Positions 25,201 to 33,243 are shown, counted from the first letter of the stretch. The stretch: 64,000 nt of DNA from Diadophis punctatus similis (GCA_023053685.1 JALIGW010000029.1:2145001-2209000); one strand, 5' to 3'. The notes: generated from the sequence alone by a model not told the origin. Numbers and translations are program-made.

Positions 25201-28200
25201 AATATAAGGGGAAAGTCTGGAGAGAATGAAAGTGACATTTAGGAAACTACACCTGCAAAGTGGCACCTGTATTAGTTCCAAACTGAATGCTTCTACTTCT
25301 CTTAGCTGAACTGCTTTGCTACATCACTTTTTAAAATCTGCTGATATTAGAACCCATTTCTGTCTTCTACATATTAAAATATGTTTAAAATTACTGTAAG
25401 GTTCACTACAAAATTGAATTTCTGGGAGAAATGTGCAGGTAGTCCTCAACGTATGACAATTGAACCCAAAATTTCTGTTGCTAGCAAGACAGTTATTAAG
25501 TGAGTTTTGACCATTTAATGACCTTTCTTGCCACAGTTGTTAAGTGAATCACTGCAGTTGTTAGGTTAGTAACAAGGTTAAATGAATCTGGTTCCTATTG
25601 GCTTTGCTTGTCAGAAGGACCCCAGGACACTGCAACCATCAAAAATTCACACCAGTTGCCAAGTATCCAAATGTTGATCAAATGACAGGGATGCTGCAAT
25701 GGTCATGTGAAAAACAGTCATAAGTCACTTTTTTCAGTGCCATTGTAACTTTGAACGGTCATTAAACAGTTGTAAGTTGAGGACTACCTGTAACTTGAAA
25801 TAGAATGTCTATATAGGTAGTCCTCAACTTACAATCACAATTGAGCTCAAAATTTCCATGGCTAAGCAAGATAGTTGTTAAGTGAGTTTTGCACCATTTT
25901 ATGACTTTTCTTGCCCCGGTTGTTAAGTGAATCACTGCAGTTGTTAAGTTAGTAACAGGGTTATTAAGTGAATTTGGCTTCCCTATTGACTGTGTTTGTC
26001 AGAAGATTGTAAAAAGTGATCACATAACCCCAAGACACTGCAACTGTCATAAATAGGTGCCAGTTGCCAAGTGTCATATGACCCAAGGATTACCTGTATA
26101 TTTATGATAGTGAGCAGGACAGCAATTTAACTGCTGCAGGGAGCACAGCCAGCTACAACATTCCAACAGATGCCCTTTTCCCTTTATCCTTTGAATCACC
26201 TGCCTTTTTATAATTGCATACACGTACCACGAGCATCATAAGGTGGTAGGTTAAGGACAAAAATCCCACCCGAAGCAGATGGCAGAGCAAAGAGGGATCC
26301 TCCATCACTAGTAAGCCAAGCTGCTGAAGCAGTGGAACTAGGTGACAACCCAGGAACTGTGGGAATCACACAGTAGTTCAAGGGATCTCTAAAATGAAGT
26401 TTTCCAATATCTGTGAAAACCGACTGCATTTGACTTTCTGTTATCAGATCCTAAAAAAAAAAGACCGGGGATAAAATTATCAACAAGAAAGTATAAAATT
26501 GAAGAAGAAAAATAGTAAAATGACTTTTCTATTAATATTTCTATTGTATAAAGTATTTTAAAAATTGAAAATCTGAAACTAGATTAGAAAAGCATTTTCT
26601 CATAGTATCTACCCCATGTTAAGTAGCTTATTCAGCAACTTTTTTTTCCAGGAAATCAAATTACAGCAGATACATTTTGAAAATTCTTGTTCTACTCCTC
26701 TTATCGTGTTTCCCCAAAAATAAGACATCCCCCGAAAATATTTAAATGCATGTGCAGCCAGTCCCCGCCATTTCCTCTGGTTAGGGTTAGGGAAACAGAG
26801 CTGGAAATCAGGTAAGACGGCAAGAGGAGCCCCATCTTGCTCCACGCGCCCCAAAATAATAAGACCTCCCCAAAAATAAGGCCAAGCGCTTATTTCGAGG
26901 TTCAAAAAAATATAAGACAGGGTCTTATTTGCGGGGAAACACGGTAGTATCTCACCAACCTTTAAGCACTAGTCTGCTGAGATCACTTACATTATTTTCT
27001 CTTTATAAAGGTTTTTATATTTTGAGGGTATTCCTGTTTCTATATATGTACTTGAAATTATAGAATATCACGTATTGAGTTTTCTGTCCAGATTCAGACT
27101 ATGTAACTATAGATGGATTAGGTAAAATTACAGTAAAACAAAAGTACAAGCTGCAGTTTAGGCACGCCTACATCACAATATGGTTTTCACATTATAGCAG
27201 CTAACTCAGCTATGGATAGTTATCACTTTGTGCAAATCCAAAGACTAACTCTCTCTAATCTCAGCAGAAAATGTCAAAATTATCTGATTCCAAGATCTGA
27301 CAGATTAAGACCAGGAATTGATGTCTGACATAAACCAAATACATATTCTCTCACTAATCAATGGACTTCCTCACCATCATACCATTTTATCATTAGCAGC
27401 TTAAATTGTGCAACTTGCATGTTCTAATCCATTCAAATTTATCTCCAGAATATTTTTCGATATGAAGTTATATAAATAATTTTATTGTATATGAAATACA
27501 TTCAACAGCCAACTAAAAAGGGCTCAGTTTATATGATTCTTCAAATAACTACCATGATTTGGATGGGACAGGAATTAATATATTATGATGGTGAAGTGGT
27601 ATGCAGGGAAAGAACAGAGGCAAATGAATCTGTGATTTGATTTCTCCAACTAAAATAATTTTGCCTCTAACTTAATAATCTTTGAAGTTTTTTAAACAGA
27701 TATATTAAAATAGATTACTTACATTTCTATACATCCGAGCTGGATGAGGTAACATCAATCTATGAACTGTCTGATTGGTTGAAACCAATATAACAACATG
27801 ATTTTGCGTCTCAAAGATATGTACCCCTTGTGGCAAGAGATTACAATTTTGAAATCTGAGCTGAACAGCATTGTTCAAAAGGTTTATGTCAAGGGATTCC
27901 TCTACCAGTTCTAATGTCCCGCCTGAGGTTGCCCTGCAAAAAGAAACAAATGCATACAGCAAGTTTACACTAACAGTAAACAACCAATGCCAATATTTTC
28001 TGTTTGGGGACATACATCCACTGTGCCTGGCATCCCTGATCCAATATGATCAACTCATGACCCCAAGACCCCTTGACTTGTGTGGCAGTGCTTGGTCCTG
28101 ATTGACTGTTATGTTTCTGAGTTGGTTCAGTGATTATTCCTTTTCCTACTTCTTAGCTAGCATCCCTTTACAAATAAACAGATCCATGTGACAGGGAAAA

Positions 28201-30431
28201 CTGCCAACTATTTTGACTGTTTACTTTTACTTAAGTAAGGTAATTAAATTAATTGCCCACTGCTAGCCTTTCTCCTGTTGATTTGTATGTTGCCCACAGG
28301 CCAGAAAGCAACTGTCAACCAAAGTTGTCCAAATTGAATAGCATACAATCAAACATGTCTTTCAATTTAATTTCTACTTTTCACTTTATATTCCTGCCTG
28401 AACCCAGTTAATTCCAATGCACGAAATACTTTCTAATCGAAGTCCTGAATAAATCTACTAGATTCTTTCTTATTTCAGTACATGGTTCAAGCCAAACCAA
28501 CTACTTAATTTACTTTTATAACTTTGTTATTTTTCTTTTCCAATTTCTTTTTAATTTTCTTCTCAATACATGTTTATTTATAACTGGATTTGTTGGCTGA
28601 TGTGAATTTACTGGCACTTTTAAGGGACTGTATTACCTGTGTACATAGATTGCCTGGAAACATTTAATGTGTTTATCCAGCATTGCTTAAGAGGAAATGA
28701 TGGAAGCAAATTGAATTATTCCTCACTTCAAATTGCTATTGCTTCTTTTCCATTTCACAAATCAGAGAAAGCAGAATGGTGATAGCTTGTGATAACATTT
28801 AAATTCTGTACCTATTGACCAATCTCACAACAAAGTAAGAGGACATATGAGGAAGTCTTTATTCTGTTATAGCTTACATCATTAAACACATAAAACATGT
28901 CTTCATGCTTATAAATTCAGCTCAATGTTGTTTTTCTAAAAAGCCAACTCTAATGTATAATGTCTAGATTTCTAAGGAGCATTCATGCTACCAATGTCTT
29001 CATGAAAGTTATTTCATTTTATAACCAATGATTCAAAATACCGTTTTTCTCCACAAATAAAATGGAGATGATAAATTCCAAATTATTTAACCTTCTTTTA
29101 AACTTCTCCAAACTGCAGTCTAGGCAGCATACAAGAGTATATAAATACAGAATAAAAGCCAAAAGGCAGACATATAACAGACATCCCAAACAACTATCAG
29201 ATAAGTGTATCCATCTAAAACCATGTTGGGAAAGTATTATTTTAATAGCTTTATAAACTGGCAGGAGGGAAGGGGCTGCTAACTGAACTTCCAGAGACAA
29301 GGAATTTTGACATACTAAGGCAGCAAAAGAGAAGACCTGCCACCTGATTTATGCCTCCTCATCCTAGATATTGTGGGAAGCATAAACAGGCCTTTCTACA
29401 ATGCTCTTATTGGCATTTTAAAATGCAAATTACATATCATATGCATAAGAACCAAATGTATGAGATGTTTTGTTTTATGTCATATCAGATCCCTAACTTC
29501 AATTTCTGTTATGCTGTCCCAGACTCAGGGATCACCAACAGGGAGTTGAGATTCATTTAAATGTGAGTGATTGTCTCATATTTAGGTTTAGAGGAAAACA
29601 GGTAAGAACCAAAGGAAGTGGTACCTGCCCCAAACATACCAACTTTAAATTTGGATTAACTCCTTGTAATAAGTTTGCTTCAGCAGCCAGGAGGGATTTT
29701 ATTTTTAAAGCAAGCATCAGCTGTGTCTGGCCAACCCACATTCCCACTAAGACAAAGATAAGGACCAAAGGAAACAAACAATGTCAGTGTCAAAGTGGAA
29801 GCTCAGCCCAAAGTAGGATGCAGATGATCTGAATCTTTCTAGCTCAGGGCTCGTAGGCAGGAGTAAACTGGCGGTTAGTCAATGGAACCGCTTGCCTCCT
29901 GGAGCTGCGGATGCACCACCGCTAGGAGTTTTTATAAAAAGATTAGACAACCATTTGTCCGGGATGGAATAAGGACTCCTGTCTTGGGCAGGAGGGTTGG
30001 ACTAGAAGACCTCCAAGGTCCCTTCCAGCTCTACGATTCCATACACTTGTCCGTTCGGGAGGCAAGTTACCTCGGGTCACTCACCAATGAATAAACCGGT
30101 TTCTAGTCACCGAGCCCAGCTGCGCGTTCTCTTGGTACCAAAACCCTCCAGCGCTGTCAGGATACCGCACGGACGACGGGGACGCGCCGCCACCTGCAAA
30201 AGACGGACAAGGGAGGAGGATCAGTTCCCGCGCGCCAGCATGGATGCTCTGGGTGCGTGCCTGTCACGAGAAGGACCACCCACGCAGCAACCCCGCACCG
30301 TCTAGGCCCTGCCGGGGGTCTCCCCCACCTGGGAGGCTGAATACGAGTTCGCGGAGGCCGTGCCGAGCGCTCCGCTCCGCCCCACCGAGCTCCAAATAGC
30401 CCCGCTCGGCCAGGCCCACCACCGTCGCCAT
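1124..30431 (-). CDS. NUP160: Nucleoporin NUP160, 5' part of the gene (27 coding exons, 3' end beyond the window)
   Basis: NUP160 is a scaffold subunit of the Nup107-160 (Y) complex of the nuclear pore, needed for pore assembly and mRNA export. The spliced product reads with no frame break from the start codon at 30431 to 1124, 3190 nt or about 1063 residues; the vertebrate protein is about 1400-1440, so roughly the last quarter lies left of the window. Conserved blocks recalled from human NUP160 appear in order: GAERSAR near residue 20, SAGGFWY and VTRNRFIHW in exon 2, [12 protein letters not shown] in exon 3, ASGGIFVL in exon 4, [10 protein letters not shown] in exon 6, FTEYEF-like [10 protein letters not shown] in exon 13, [12 protein letters not shown] in exon 20 and [15 protein letters not shown] in exon 25. 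Residues 1 to about 470 correspond to the N-terminal beta-propeller; the rest is the start of the alpha-helical solenoid. Introns are packed with MITEs, LINE and SINE pieces. Every exon is listed separately below. Confidence 0.97.
1313..1409 (-). CDS. NUP160: NUP160 coding exon 26
   Basis: Residues 996-1028: [33 protein letters not shown]. Acceptor TTTTCCAG, donor GAG|GTATAT; one base completes Arg, then 32 codons. Confidence 0.96.
2002..2096 (-). CDS. NUP160: NUP160 coding exon 25
   Basis: Residues 965-995 plus two bases: [31 protein letters not shown]. Acceptor ATTGCAG, donor CAG|GTAATG. Among the most conserved blocks of the gene. Confidence 0.96.
2205..2300 (-). CDS. NUP160: NUP160 coding exon 24
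   Basis: Residues 933-964: [32 protein letters not shown]. Acceptor TCCCTAG, donor CAG|GTAGGA; 32 codons, phase 0. Confidence 0.96.
2421..2540 (-). CDS. NUP160: NUP160 coding exon 23
   Basis: Residues 893-932: [40 protein letters not shown]. Acceptor CCTCCAG, donor AAG|GTATTT; 40 codons, phase 0. Confidence 0.96.
2638..3050. mobile_element. Foldback MITE with GTATTTTTCGGAGTATAAGAC ends
   Basis: The two ends are inverted copies (TATTTTTCGGAGTATAAGAC against GTCTTATACTCCAAAAAATA). The interior is itself an inverted repeat: CAGCAATTTGCCTCCTTGCA near 2740 returns reversed near 2960. It lies in NUP160 intron 22. Same end family as 3553-4173. Confidence 0.7.
3390..3488 (-). CDS. NUP160: NUP160 coding exon 22
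   Basis: Residues 860-892: [20 protein letters not shown], then [12 protein letters not shown]. Acceptor TATATCAG, donor AAG|GTAAAT; 33 codons, phase 0. Confidence 0.95.
3553..4173. mobile_element. MITE of the CGTATTTTTCGGAGTATAAG family with internal tandem repeats
   Basis: Bounded by CCGTATTTTTTGGAGTAC and CTCCGAAAAATACGG inverted ends. The interior carries about three direct copies of a roughly 145-bp unit beginning CTAACCAGGTGCTAAC at 3662, 3807 and 3951. Lies in NUP160 intron 21. Confidence 0.7.
4424..4493 (-). CDS. NUP160: NUP160 coding exon 21
   Basis: Residues 836-859: [20 protein letters not shown] then QLQ. Acceptor TTTTCAG, donor CAG|GTGAGA; one base completes Leu, then 23 codons. 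Confidence 0.95.
4964..5120 (-). CDS. NUP160: NUP160 coding exon 20
   Basis: Residues 784-835: [41 protein letters not shown]. Acceptor TTTTCTAG. The donor TTTTT|GTATCC is weak, but it is the one that rejoins LLQFL to WPSNP of exon 21 in frame. Confidence 0.93.
5277..5679. mobile_element. hAT-type MITE, GGGGTCCCCAAC ends (403 bp)
   Basis: Ends TAGGGGTCCCCAAC and GTTGGGGAACTCTG with a perfect 8-bp duplication TTTTAAGA (5269-5276 and 5680-5687). The interior is CpG rich with short direct repeats around CTCGCACGAGCG. Lies in NUP160 intron 19. Confidence 0.85.
5688..5800. repeat. Fragment related to the AGGTAGTCCTCGACTTA MITE
   Basis: Starts CAGATAGTCCTTGGGTTATG directly after the hAT duplication and carries GTTGCTAAGCGTAACCACA, resembling the MITE copies at 12252 and 17878. 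The right end is not clear. Confidence 0.4.
6484..6554 (-). CDS. NUP160: NUP160 coding exon 19
   Basis: Residues 760-783: [16 protein letters not shown] is conserved, then eight residues (TTITPLKL) differ from the human GALMANRF at the same length. Acceptor TTTTTGTAG, donor CTGG|GTAAGA. The phases (one base in, one base out) fit both neighbours, so I accept the exon despite the divergent end. Confidence 0.9.
6768..7216 (+). mobile_element. 5'-truncated non-LTR retrotransposon 3' end (CR1/L2-like)
   Basis: Encodes, with frame damage, the RT ORF tail (an [22 protein letters not shown] stretch near 6880-6945), then a 3' UTR with GAGCCGCCCAGAGTCTCTGT and an AATAAATAAAT tail. The same family lies reversed at 57985-59205. 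It sits in NUP160 intron 18 on the opposite strand to the gene. Confidence 0.75.
7730..7863 (-). CDS. NUP160: NUP160 coding exon 18
   Basis: Residues 716-759 plus two bases: [40 protein letters not shown]. Acceptor GTTTTAG, donor ACT|GTAAGT. Confidence 0.94.
8149..8309 (-). CDS. NUP160: NUP160 coding exon 17
   Basis: Residues 662-715: [18 protein letters not shown], then [20 protein letters not shown]. Acceptor TTTCTACAG, donor GCT|GTAAGT, phase 0 at the end. Intron 16 is just under 100 bp. Confidence 0.96.
8408..8535 (-). CDS. NUP160: NUP160 coding exon 16
   Basis: Residues 619-661: [39 protein letters not shown]. Acceptor TTTTTTGCAG, donor CTG|GTGAGA; ends one base into Val. Confidence 0.96.
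8760..8995. repeat. Old AT-rich repeat remnant (uncertain)
   Basis: Contains repeated GTCCTTTA/TGCCCTTTAG phrases and an inverted TATAAAGGACA/TGTCCTTTAT, suggesting a decayed foldback element. No clear ends or duplication. Confidence 0.25.
10705..11027 (-). mobile_element. Solo LTR (copy 1)
   Basis: In sense orientation (minus) it begins TGTCACGG and ends CCGACA, with a perfect 5-bp duplication GTTTC at 10700-10704 and 11028-11032. An AATAAA-like signal lies inside. No internal retroviral region adjoins, so it is a solo LTR. Other copies: 51730-52054 (+) and 62637-62966 (-). ERV or Ty3/Gypsy cannot be told from the LTR alone. Confidence 0.75.
11379..11544 (-). CDS. NUP160: NUP160 coding exon 15
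   Basis: Residues 564-618: [20 protein letters not shown], then [20 protein letters not shown] and ILKDLIAND. Acceptor TTGTTGCAG, donor AC|GTAAGC; enters at the second base of a Glu codon. Confidence 0.95.
12252..12501 (+). mobile_element. MITE, AGGTAGTCCTCGACTTA family (copy 1)
   Basis: Begins CAGATAGCCCTTGACTTACG, continues ACCACAATTGAGACA, ends AAGCACTATCTG as the inverted counterpart. The family repeats GTTAAGTGAATC phrases. Other copies at 17878, 25436, 25814 and 48237. Confidence 0.65.
12589..12884. mobile_element. hAT-type MITE, CAGGAGTGTCAA ends (296 bp)
   Basis: Ends CAGGAGTGTCAAATTC and AAATTGACACCCCTG, perfect 8-bp duplication ATTTAGAG (12581-12588 and 12885-12892). Interior CpG rich with TTTGGCCCGCGGGGCCA. 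Lies in NUP160 intron 14. Confidence 0.88.
13218..13317 (-). CDS. NUP160: NUP160 coding exon 14
   Basis: Residues 531-563 plus one base: [33 protein letters not shown]. Acceptor CCCTCAG, donor ATG|GTAATA. The loop after LLP is poorly conserved, but the phase matches exon 15. Confidence 0.94.
13893..14063 (-). CDS. NUP160: NUP160 coding exon 13
   Basis: Residues 474-530: [20 protein letters not shown] then [17 protein letters not shown] and NMVCLLKK. Acceptor CTCCCAG beside a G homopolymer in the plus-strand sequence (14074-14089), donor AAG|GTAAGA; 57 codons. Confidence 0.96.
14159..14390 (+). mobile_element. tRNA-derived SINE (Sauria-type), copy 1
   Basis: A-box-like TAGCGCAGTGGTTAGA at the start and B-box-like GTTCAATTC, then the conserved body ending CTGTAAACCGCTTAGAG and a GCTATTGCTATT tail. 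Copies at 58182-58422 (+) and 53508-53748 (-). In NUP160 intron 12. Confidence 0.85.
14902..14985 (-). CDS. NUP160: NUP160 coding exon 12
   Basis: Residues 446-473: [20 protein letters not shown], then ITIALEDE. Acceptor TTTGTAG, donor GAG|GTAAGA; 28 codons, phase 0. Confidence 0.94.
16023..16091 (-). CDS. NUP160: NUP160 coding exon 11
   Basis: Residues 423-445: [20 protein letters not shown] then ALQ, matching human FTPGQFTNEALCKALQ. Acceptor TTTACAG, donor CAG|GTGAGT; 23 codons, phase 0. Confidence 0.94.
16500..17215 (+). repeat. C-rich segment with MITE-like borders
   Basis: Between 16680 and 17035 the plus strand is strongly C biased (CACCCC and CCCTTC runs). The flanks (TACAACCATTTTGTTCAGTG on the left, CACTAAGTGATGCAGTTGCA on the right) resemble ends of the GTAGTCCTCGACTTA MITEs, so it is probably an expanded relative. 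The open frames across it are composition artefacts. Confidence 0.35.
17432..17516 (-). CDS. NUP160: NUP160 coding exon 10
   Basis: Residues 394-422: [19 protein letters not shown], then IRDDQDPR. Acceptor TTTTAG, donor AGG|GTAAAT. One base completes His, then 28 codons. Confidence 0.94.
17878..18261 (+). mobile_element. MITE, AGGTAGTCCTCGACTTA family (copy 2)
   Basis: Starts CAGGTAGTCCTCGACTTATG and closes TTGTAAGTCAAGGACTACCT, an inverted pair. A nearly full-length member, in NUP160 intron 9. Confidence 0.75.
18615..18712 (-). CDS. NUP160: NUP160 coding exon 9
   Basis: Residues 362-393 plus two bases: [32 protein letters not shown]. Acceptor ATTTAG, donor ACA|GTAAGT. Confidence 0.95.
18807..18822. 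repeat. Short TA dinucleotide repeat
   Basis: About eight TATA units in NUP160 intron 8. Confidence 0.8.
18974..19051 (-). CDS. NUP160: NUP160 coding exon 8
   Basis: Residues 336-361: [20 protein letters not shown] then SLFTSQ. Acceptor CCCTGCAG, donor CAG|GTTGGA; 26 codons, phase 0. Confidence 0.96.
19417..19543. mobile_element. Palindromic hAT-type MITE, CAGTGTTTCTCAACC family (copy 1)
   Basis: Nearly complete inverted repeat around GGCAGCATGCTGCC, ends CAATGTTTCTCAACC and TTGAGAATCACTG. Flanking duplications are decayed here. Copies at 43615 and 46032 keep theirs. Confidence 0.75.
20643..20954 (-). pseudogene. Captured 5' coding segment of a membrane protein (left arm copy)
   Basis: Mirror copy of 21850-22161, also 103 codons and still open. 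It differs at two residues that I can see: Leu for Pro after CALSAA, and Lys for Glu in [10 protein letters not shown]. Both frames staying open suggests young arms. Its flanking GC-rich sequence matches the right arm. Confidence 0.6.
21850..22161 (+). pseudogene. Captured 5' coding segment of a membrane protein (right arm copy)
   Basis: An ATG at 21850 opens a 103-codon frame. Residues 1-62 look like real protein: [14 protein letters not shown], a hydrophobic helix [32 protein letters not shown], then a second helix [15 protein letters not shown]. From memory this resembles the N-terminus of vertebrate TMEM271; I could not check it. After about residue 66 it reads into [16 protein letters not shown], which looks like non-coding sequence, and stops at the palindrome flank. 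It is a first-exon fragment carried by the transposon, not a whole gene, and a mirror copy lies in the left arm. Confidence 0.6.
22205..22272. repeat. Small palindrome at the right end of the giant element
   Basis: TAGTGCAGAAACTCTTCTCG on the left returns as CGAGAAGAGTTTCTGCACTA on the right around a short spacer containing TTGTTAATT. Confidence 0.8.
22555..22713 (-). CDS. NUP160: NUP160 coding exon 7
   Basis: Residues 283-335: [20 protein letters not shown], then [19 protein letters not shown] and HAPRQGQ. Acceptor TTAACAG, donor CAG|GTAACG, phase 0 both ends. Its donor lies only about 105 bp from the edge of the 2.76-kb palindromic element in intron 7. Confidence 0.96.
23099..23215. repeat. 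TAC/CTT/CCT simple repeat
   Basis: TACTACTACTAC passes into a run of CTT and CCT triplets. An open frame across it is low complexity. Confidence 0.85.
23721..23835 (-). CDS. NUP160: NUP160 coding exon 6
   Basis: Residues 244-282: [17 protein letters not shown], then [16 protein letters not shown]. Acceptor TTTTTATAG, donor AAA|GTGAGT. One base completes Arg, then 38 codons to phase 0. Confidence 0.96.
24748..24832 (-). CDS. NUP160: NUP160 coding exon 5, followed by a GC splice donor
   Basis: Residues 216-243, with [20 protein letters not shown], nearly identical to human. The exon ends CAG and the intron starts GCTAGT, so the donor is GC, not GT. The frame (AG + A = Arg at the junction) and the conserved IRGDQ across it require this position; the only nearby GT donors would break the frame or remove the conserved GWMPTAI. 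Confidence 0.92.
25436..25790 (+). mobile_element. MITE, AGGTAGTCCTCGACTTA family (copy 3)
   Basis: Begins CAGGTAGTCCTCAACGTATG, ends GTAAGTTGAGGACTACCTG; interior repeats TTGTTAAGTGAATC. It is followed after 23 bp by another copy. Confidence 0.75.
25814..26096 (+). mobile_element. MITE, AGGTAGTCCTCGACTTA family (copy 4, 3' part deleted)
   Basis: Begins TAGGTAGTCCTCAACTTAC, same orientation as the preceding copy, and ends AAGGATTACCTG after losing part of the right half. Confidence 0.7.
26228..26450 (-). CDS. NUP160: NUP160 coding exon 4
   Basis: Residues 142-215, reading [17 protein letters not shown], then [15 protein letters not shown] and [17 protein letters not shown]. Acceptor TTTTTTTTAG, donor CGTG|GTACGT; ends one base into a codon. 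Confidence 0.96.
26704..26944. mobile_element. TA-flanked MITE, CCGTGTTTCCCC family
   Basis: Ends TCGTGTTTCCCC and GGGGAAACACGG with TA on both sides. The interior repeats AAAATAAGAC/GTCTTATTT pairs. In NUP160 intron 3. Confidence 0.75.
27723..27933 (-). CDS. NUP160: NUP160 coding exon 3
   Basis: Residues 71-141 of the propeller, with [29 protein letters not shown] and RMYRN. Acceptor TTTTTGCAG, donor AAT|GTAAGT. It is 211 nt: one base completes the W codon, then 70 codons, ending in phase 0. Confidence 0.96.
29870..30045 (+). mobile_element. CR1-type LINE 3' UTR fragment
   Basis: Contains the CR1 3' signature GGTTGGACTAGAAGACCTCC followed by AAGGTCCCTTCCAGCTCT. It lies close to the donor of NUP160 exon 2, in intron 2. 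Confidence 0.65.
30085..30193 (-). CDS. NUP160: NUP160 coding exon 2
   Basis: Residues 35-71, including [17 protein letters not shown] and VTRNRFIH. Acceptor CTTTTGCAG and donor TTG|GTGAGT; enters one base into a codon and leaves two bases into the W codon. Intron 1 is only about 135 bp. Confidence 0.93.
30329..30431 (-). CDS. NUP160: NUP160 coding exon 1 (start codon)
   Basis: Codes for residues 1-34, beginning [17 protein letters not shown] and ending LVFSLP plus one base. The ATG at 30431-30429 was chosen because the next residues align with the human start MAAAGALERSF...LSGAER; the frame stays open upstream to 30458 with no earlier ATG seen. The donor is CAG|GTGGGG. The start codon sits in GGGAAGATGGCGACGG, which is also a YY1-like motif. 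Confidence 0.92.
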
Positions 30432-30839
30432 CTTCCCTTCCCGCGCGCGCTGCCACAAAGGCTCACGGGACGGGAGGGAGGGCGCGCGGCGGACGGAGGC
30501 GCCCTTCGCGGTGCATCGCGGGAGGCGCGGAGCGGAACGTTTCTCCCCGGCCGAGCCAAAAATCGGTGGCTGTCTATGGTCTGCTTGGATTTCAAGAATG
30601 GCTATGCTAGATGGTCTTCAACTTTGTCTAACATCCTTAAGTTGCAAATATGAAATATCTTTGAACGAATGTTTAAATGGAAAGACCCGTCGCCCCCAAT
30701 TAAAGGCTGTTCATTGATAAATCTATTGAAATCCGTGTAGCTAGTATTTGAGTGTGCTTTGTCTTTTTTATGGAATTGCATCCATTAAATGGAGTTGAAT
30801 CTTTGTTTTGTTGTAGACTTAGATGTTGCCCTATGAAGA

Positions 30840-31075
30840 ATGGTTGCAGGAATTGGGTATGTCTACTTTAATGAAAAGAAGAATCAAGGGTGACATGATA
30901 GCAATGTTCTAATATCTAAGGGGCTGCCACAAAGAAGAGGTGGTCAATCTATTCTCCAAAGACGAAGGCAGGACAAGAAGCAATGAATCTTGGATGAATT
31001 GCCTTGGATGAATTGGCAGTGGTTGCAGTTTACTGATTTTCAAGCAGTATTGGATAATCCTAGGCTGTGTCCCTA
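30840..31075 (+). mobile_element. CR1-type LINE fragment (3' end of the ORF)
   Basis: Degenerate reading resembling the CR1 ORF end (LMKRRIKGDMIAMF, then KEEVVNLFSKDEGRTRS) with internal stops. Between the NUP160 promoter and the next CpG island. Confidence 0.5.
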
Positions 31076-32186
31076 GAGGGCATTAGCACTTCGATATTTT
31101 TGACCTATAGCAAGAACCCTATTTAATACAGTATTGTAGTGCCTTTTTAAAGAAAAACGTTTTCACAAAGTATACTGATGTGAAATTACATTAAAACAAT
31201 GTAAGAAAGCATCACTGCTTGAAACAAGGCTTGTGCCTAATGGGACTACATATTTTACTTCAGACTTAAAGTAGAATAATATTTGCATAATCCCATGCAA
31301 CTGGCAAATTTCTACATAATATTTCTGGGAGTTTGTTTCAGAAATATTTGAAATGAAGCCTGAAAGGTTATTTACACTTTTTCTCAAGTTCTATATGTTG
31401 TCTTAAATTTATATTTCAGCTTTGGGTTTGCAATACCTTATGGTAGTCTGCTGTTATATTTCACACAAAGGCACAATGGGCATCCTTTCAAAGTTTTCTT
31501 ACAATTTCAAAAAATTGTAATCTTGCTTAACAGTATACCTTAGATCAGTGTTATCTGATCTGATCTTTTGTAGATATAATAATAGTGTGGGTGATAGACC
31601 AACTTAAAGGCAGCAGGTTGAGAAGGCCACCTTGCAGAAACACTGTAATTAAAATTCTTGAAATCTTGGTATGTTTGTTGTCAATTCTCCTGGAACAGAA
31701 ACTTCAAGATAATATATCCAGATTTAGTCTATTCTCTGATTTATTCAAGGCCCTAATCAGAACAGTTGCAGTTTGATCTTAAATCTGATCAGTTGACATC
31801 CCCTGTTTTGCTCCATAGTATTATGATGCCTTGTAAAGATGCAAGTTTCCTGCACATAAAATTATTCATATTTCAAAAGCATGCTTTAGAACAGCTTTTC
31901 TTTAATCCTTTTGGTAGGTGAAAGCTTTGACTGTAGCCAGTACAATCAGTTCTTCTGATTTTTCACAATAATACTAGCGCCAGGGTACATTGGCTTTAAT
32001 AATCAGAAAACAGTTTTAAACAAAACACTTGATAATCTGACTAGGCTGTAATTGGAGAATGTCATATCTGCCTAATCAATTAGGACAAACATGAGTTTAG
32101 CCATCATAATAGATTATTAAGATTTCTTGGATATGACCGCTCTATTATTAGCAGCTGTACAAATTCAGCACTGCATATTATAGTAC

Positions 32187-32204
32187 ACACACACACACAC
32201 ATAT
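32187..32204. repeat. Short CA dinucleotide repeat
   Basis: A run of about nine CA units. Confidence 0.85.
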
Positions 32205-33243
32205 GAATGAAATATGATTGAGAAATAGGAATTATAGTAATATTTATGGTTAAAGCAAGAAAAAGTGACAGCAGAGAGCTGTCTGACTGCATTCATCAAT
32301 CAGTCCCATAATGCTACTATTGGGTTCGTTTTGTTGTGTTTCAAAAAGAACAAATCACATACATTATATTATTCAACATGATTCCTAAATGATTTGGACT
32401 TTATCCTGGCATTATGATTTCTCTCTTTTGCTTTGGAGTTATTTCAGTTTTTAGATTTGAAGTACTACCGGGTGGCCTCTATGTTCCGTCCCACATATTC
32501 TATGACCTTCAGTCATTCCACAAATAATCTACCATTACCAGAAAGATTATTTCATCCACCTGCTTTCTAATATATCACAAGCTACACTGGAATTTACTGG
32601 ACGTTGCAGAGTCAAGTTTTCCCTTGCAGGACTGTAAAGTGGGCAGGCCCATTGGCAGCTACTGTGGGATGGAGATACAGAGAACTCTGAATGGAGCTGT
32701 TTTGGCTGCTAGGAATAGTTCTGTCCCCCTGATGTTGGGGAGAAGCTGAAGGGAGGTTCATCCTGAACAATACTTCTTTTCAGGCAGAAGGGTTGCATGA
32801 ACAGCTCTTAGGCGGCTGTGACTACACAAAGCACCCTGTCTTCCTGTGCAGAATAGCTGCATTATTGTACCAGTCAGGTGGCTGGCTAAGGCCTGCTTCT
32901 GGATACGTAGGCACGAACTAGAACAGGCCCTGTGCTGGCACAGAGATATCACAATGGTTGAAGGGAACAAACTTTGAGCAAACCTGCTTGTATATCATTT
33001 TTGGGGAGAATAAAGGCAGGGCTTCACTTACTCTCTGGTCCTGATCACTTTCTCTGACTATATGCTTTTCAGAAAGTATTTTCCATTTTAGATCTAATAG
33101 ATTGAACTATCAAACTGACTCATGGTTTGAATTATTTACAGCTGTTCTGTTCTGATAGTCTGTATTCAAGAGGTATCTTCCAATTCTTAACCAACTTTGA
33201 GAAACAGAGTTGGTTCATTTGCAATGTAGAGACTTTCTTTATA

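Larger units (their letters stand above)
30085..30560 (-). promoter_or_regulatory. NUP160 CpG-island promoter and 5' UTR
   Basis: The stretch is GC rich with many CpGs, in contrast to the AT-rich DNA around it, and covers exons 1 and 2 and the sequence upstream of the start codon. No TATA box is evident, which fits a housekeeping gene. A YY1-like AAGATGGCGAC overlaps the start codon at 30422-30437. The transcription start cannot be fixed from sequence alone. Confidence 0.75.

Noticed and set aside
26778..26796. TTAGGGTTAGGG telomere-like repeat
   Set aside because: Only two units inside a MITE; not an interstitial telomere.
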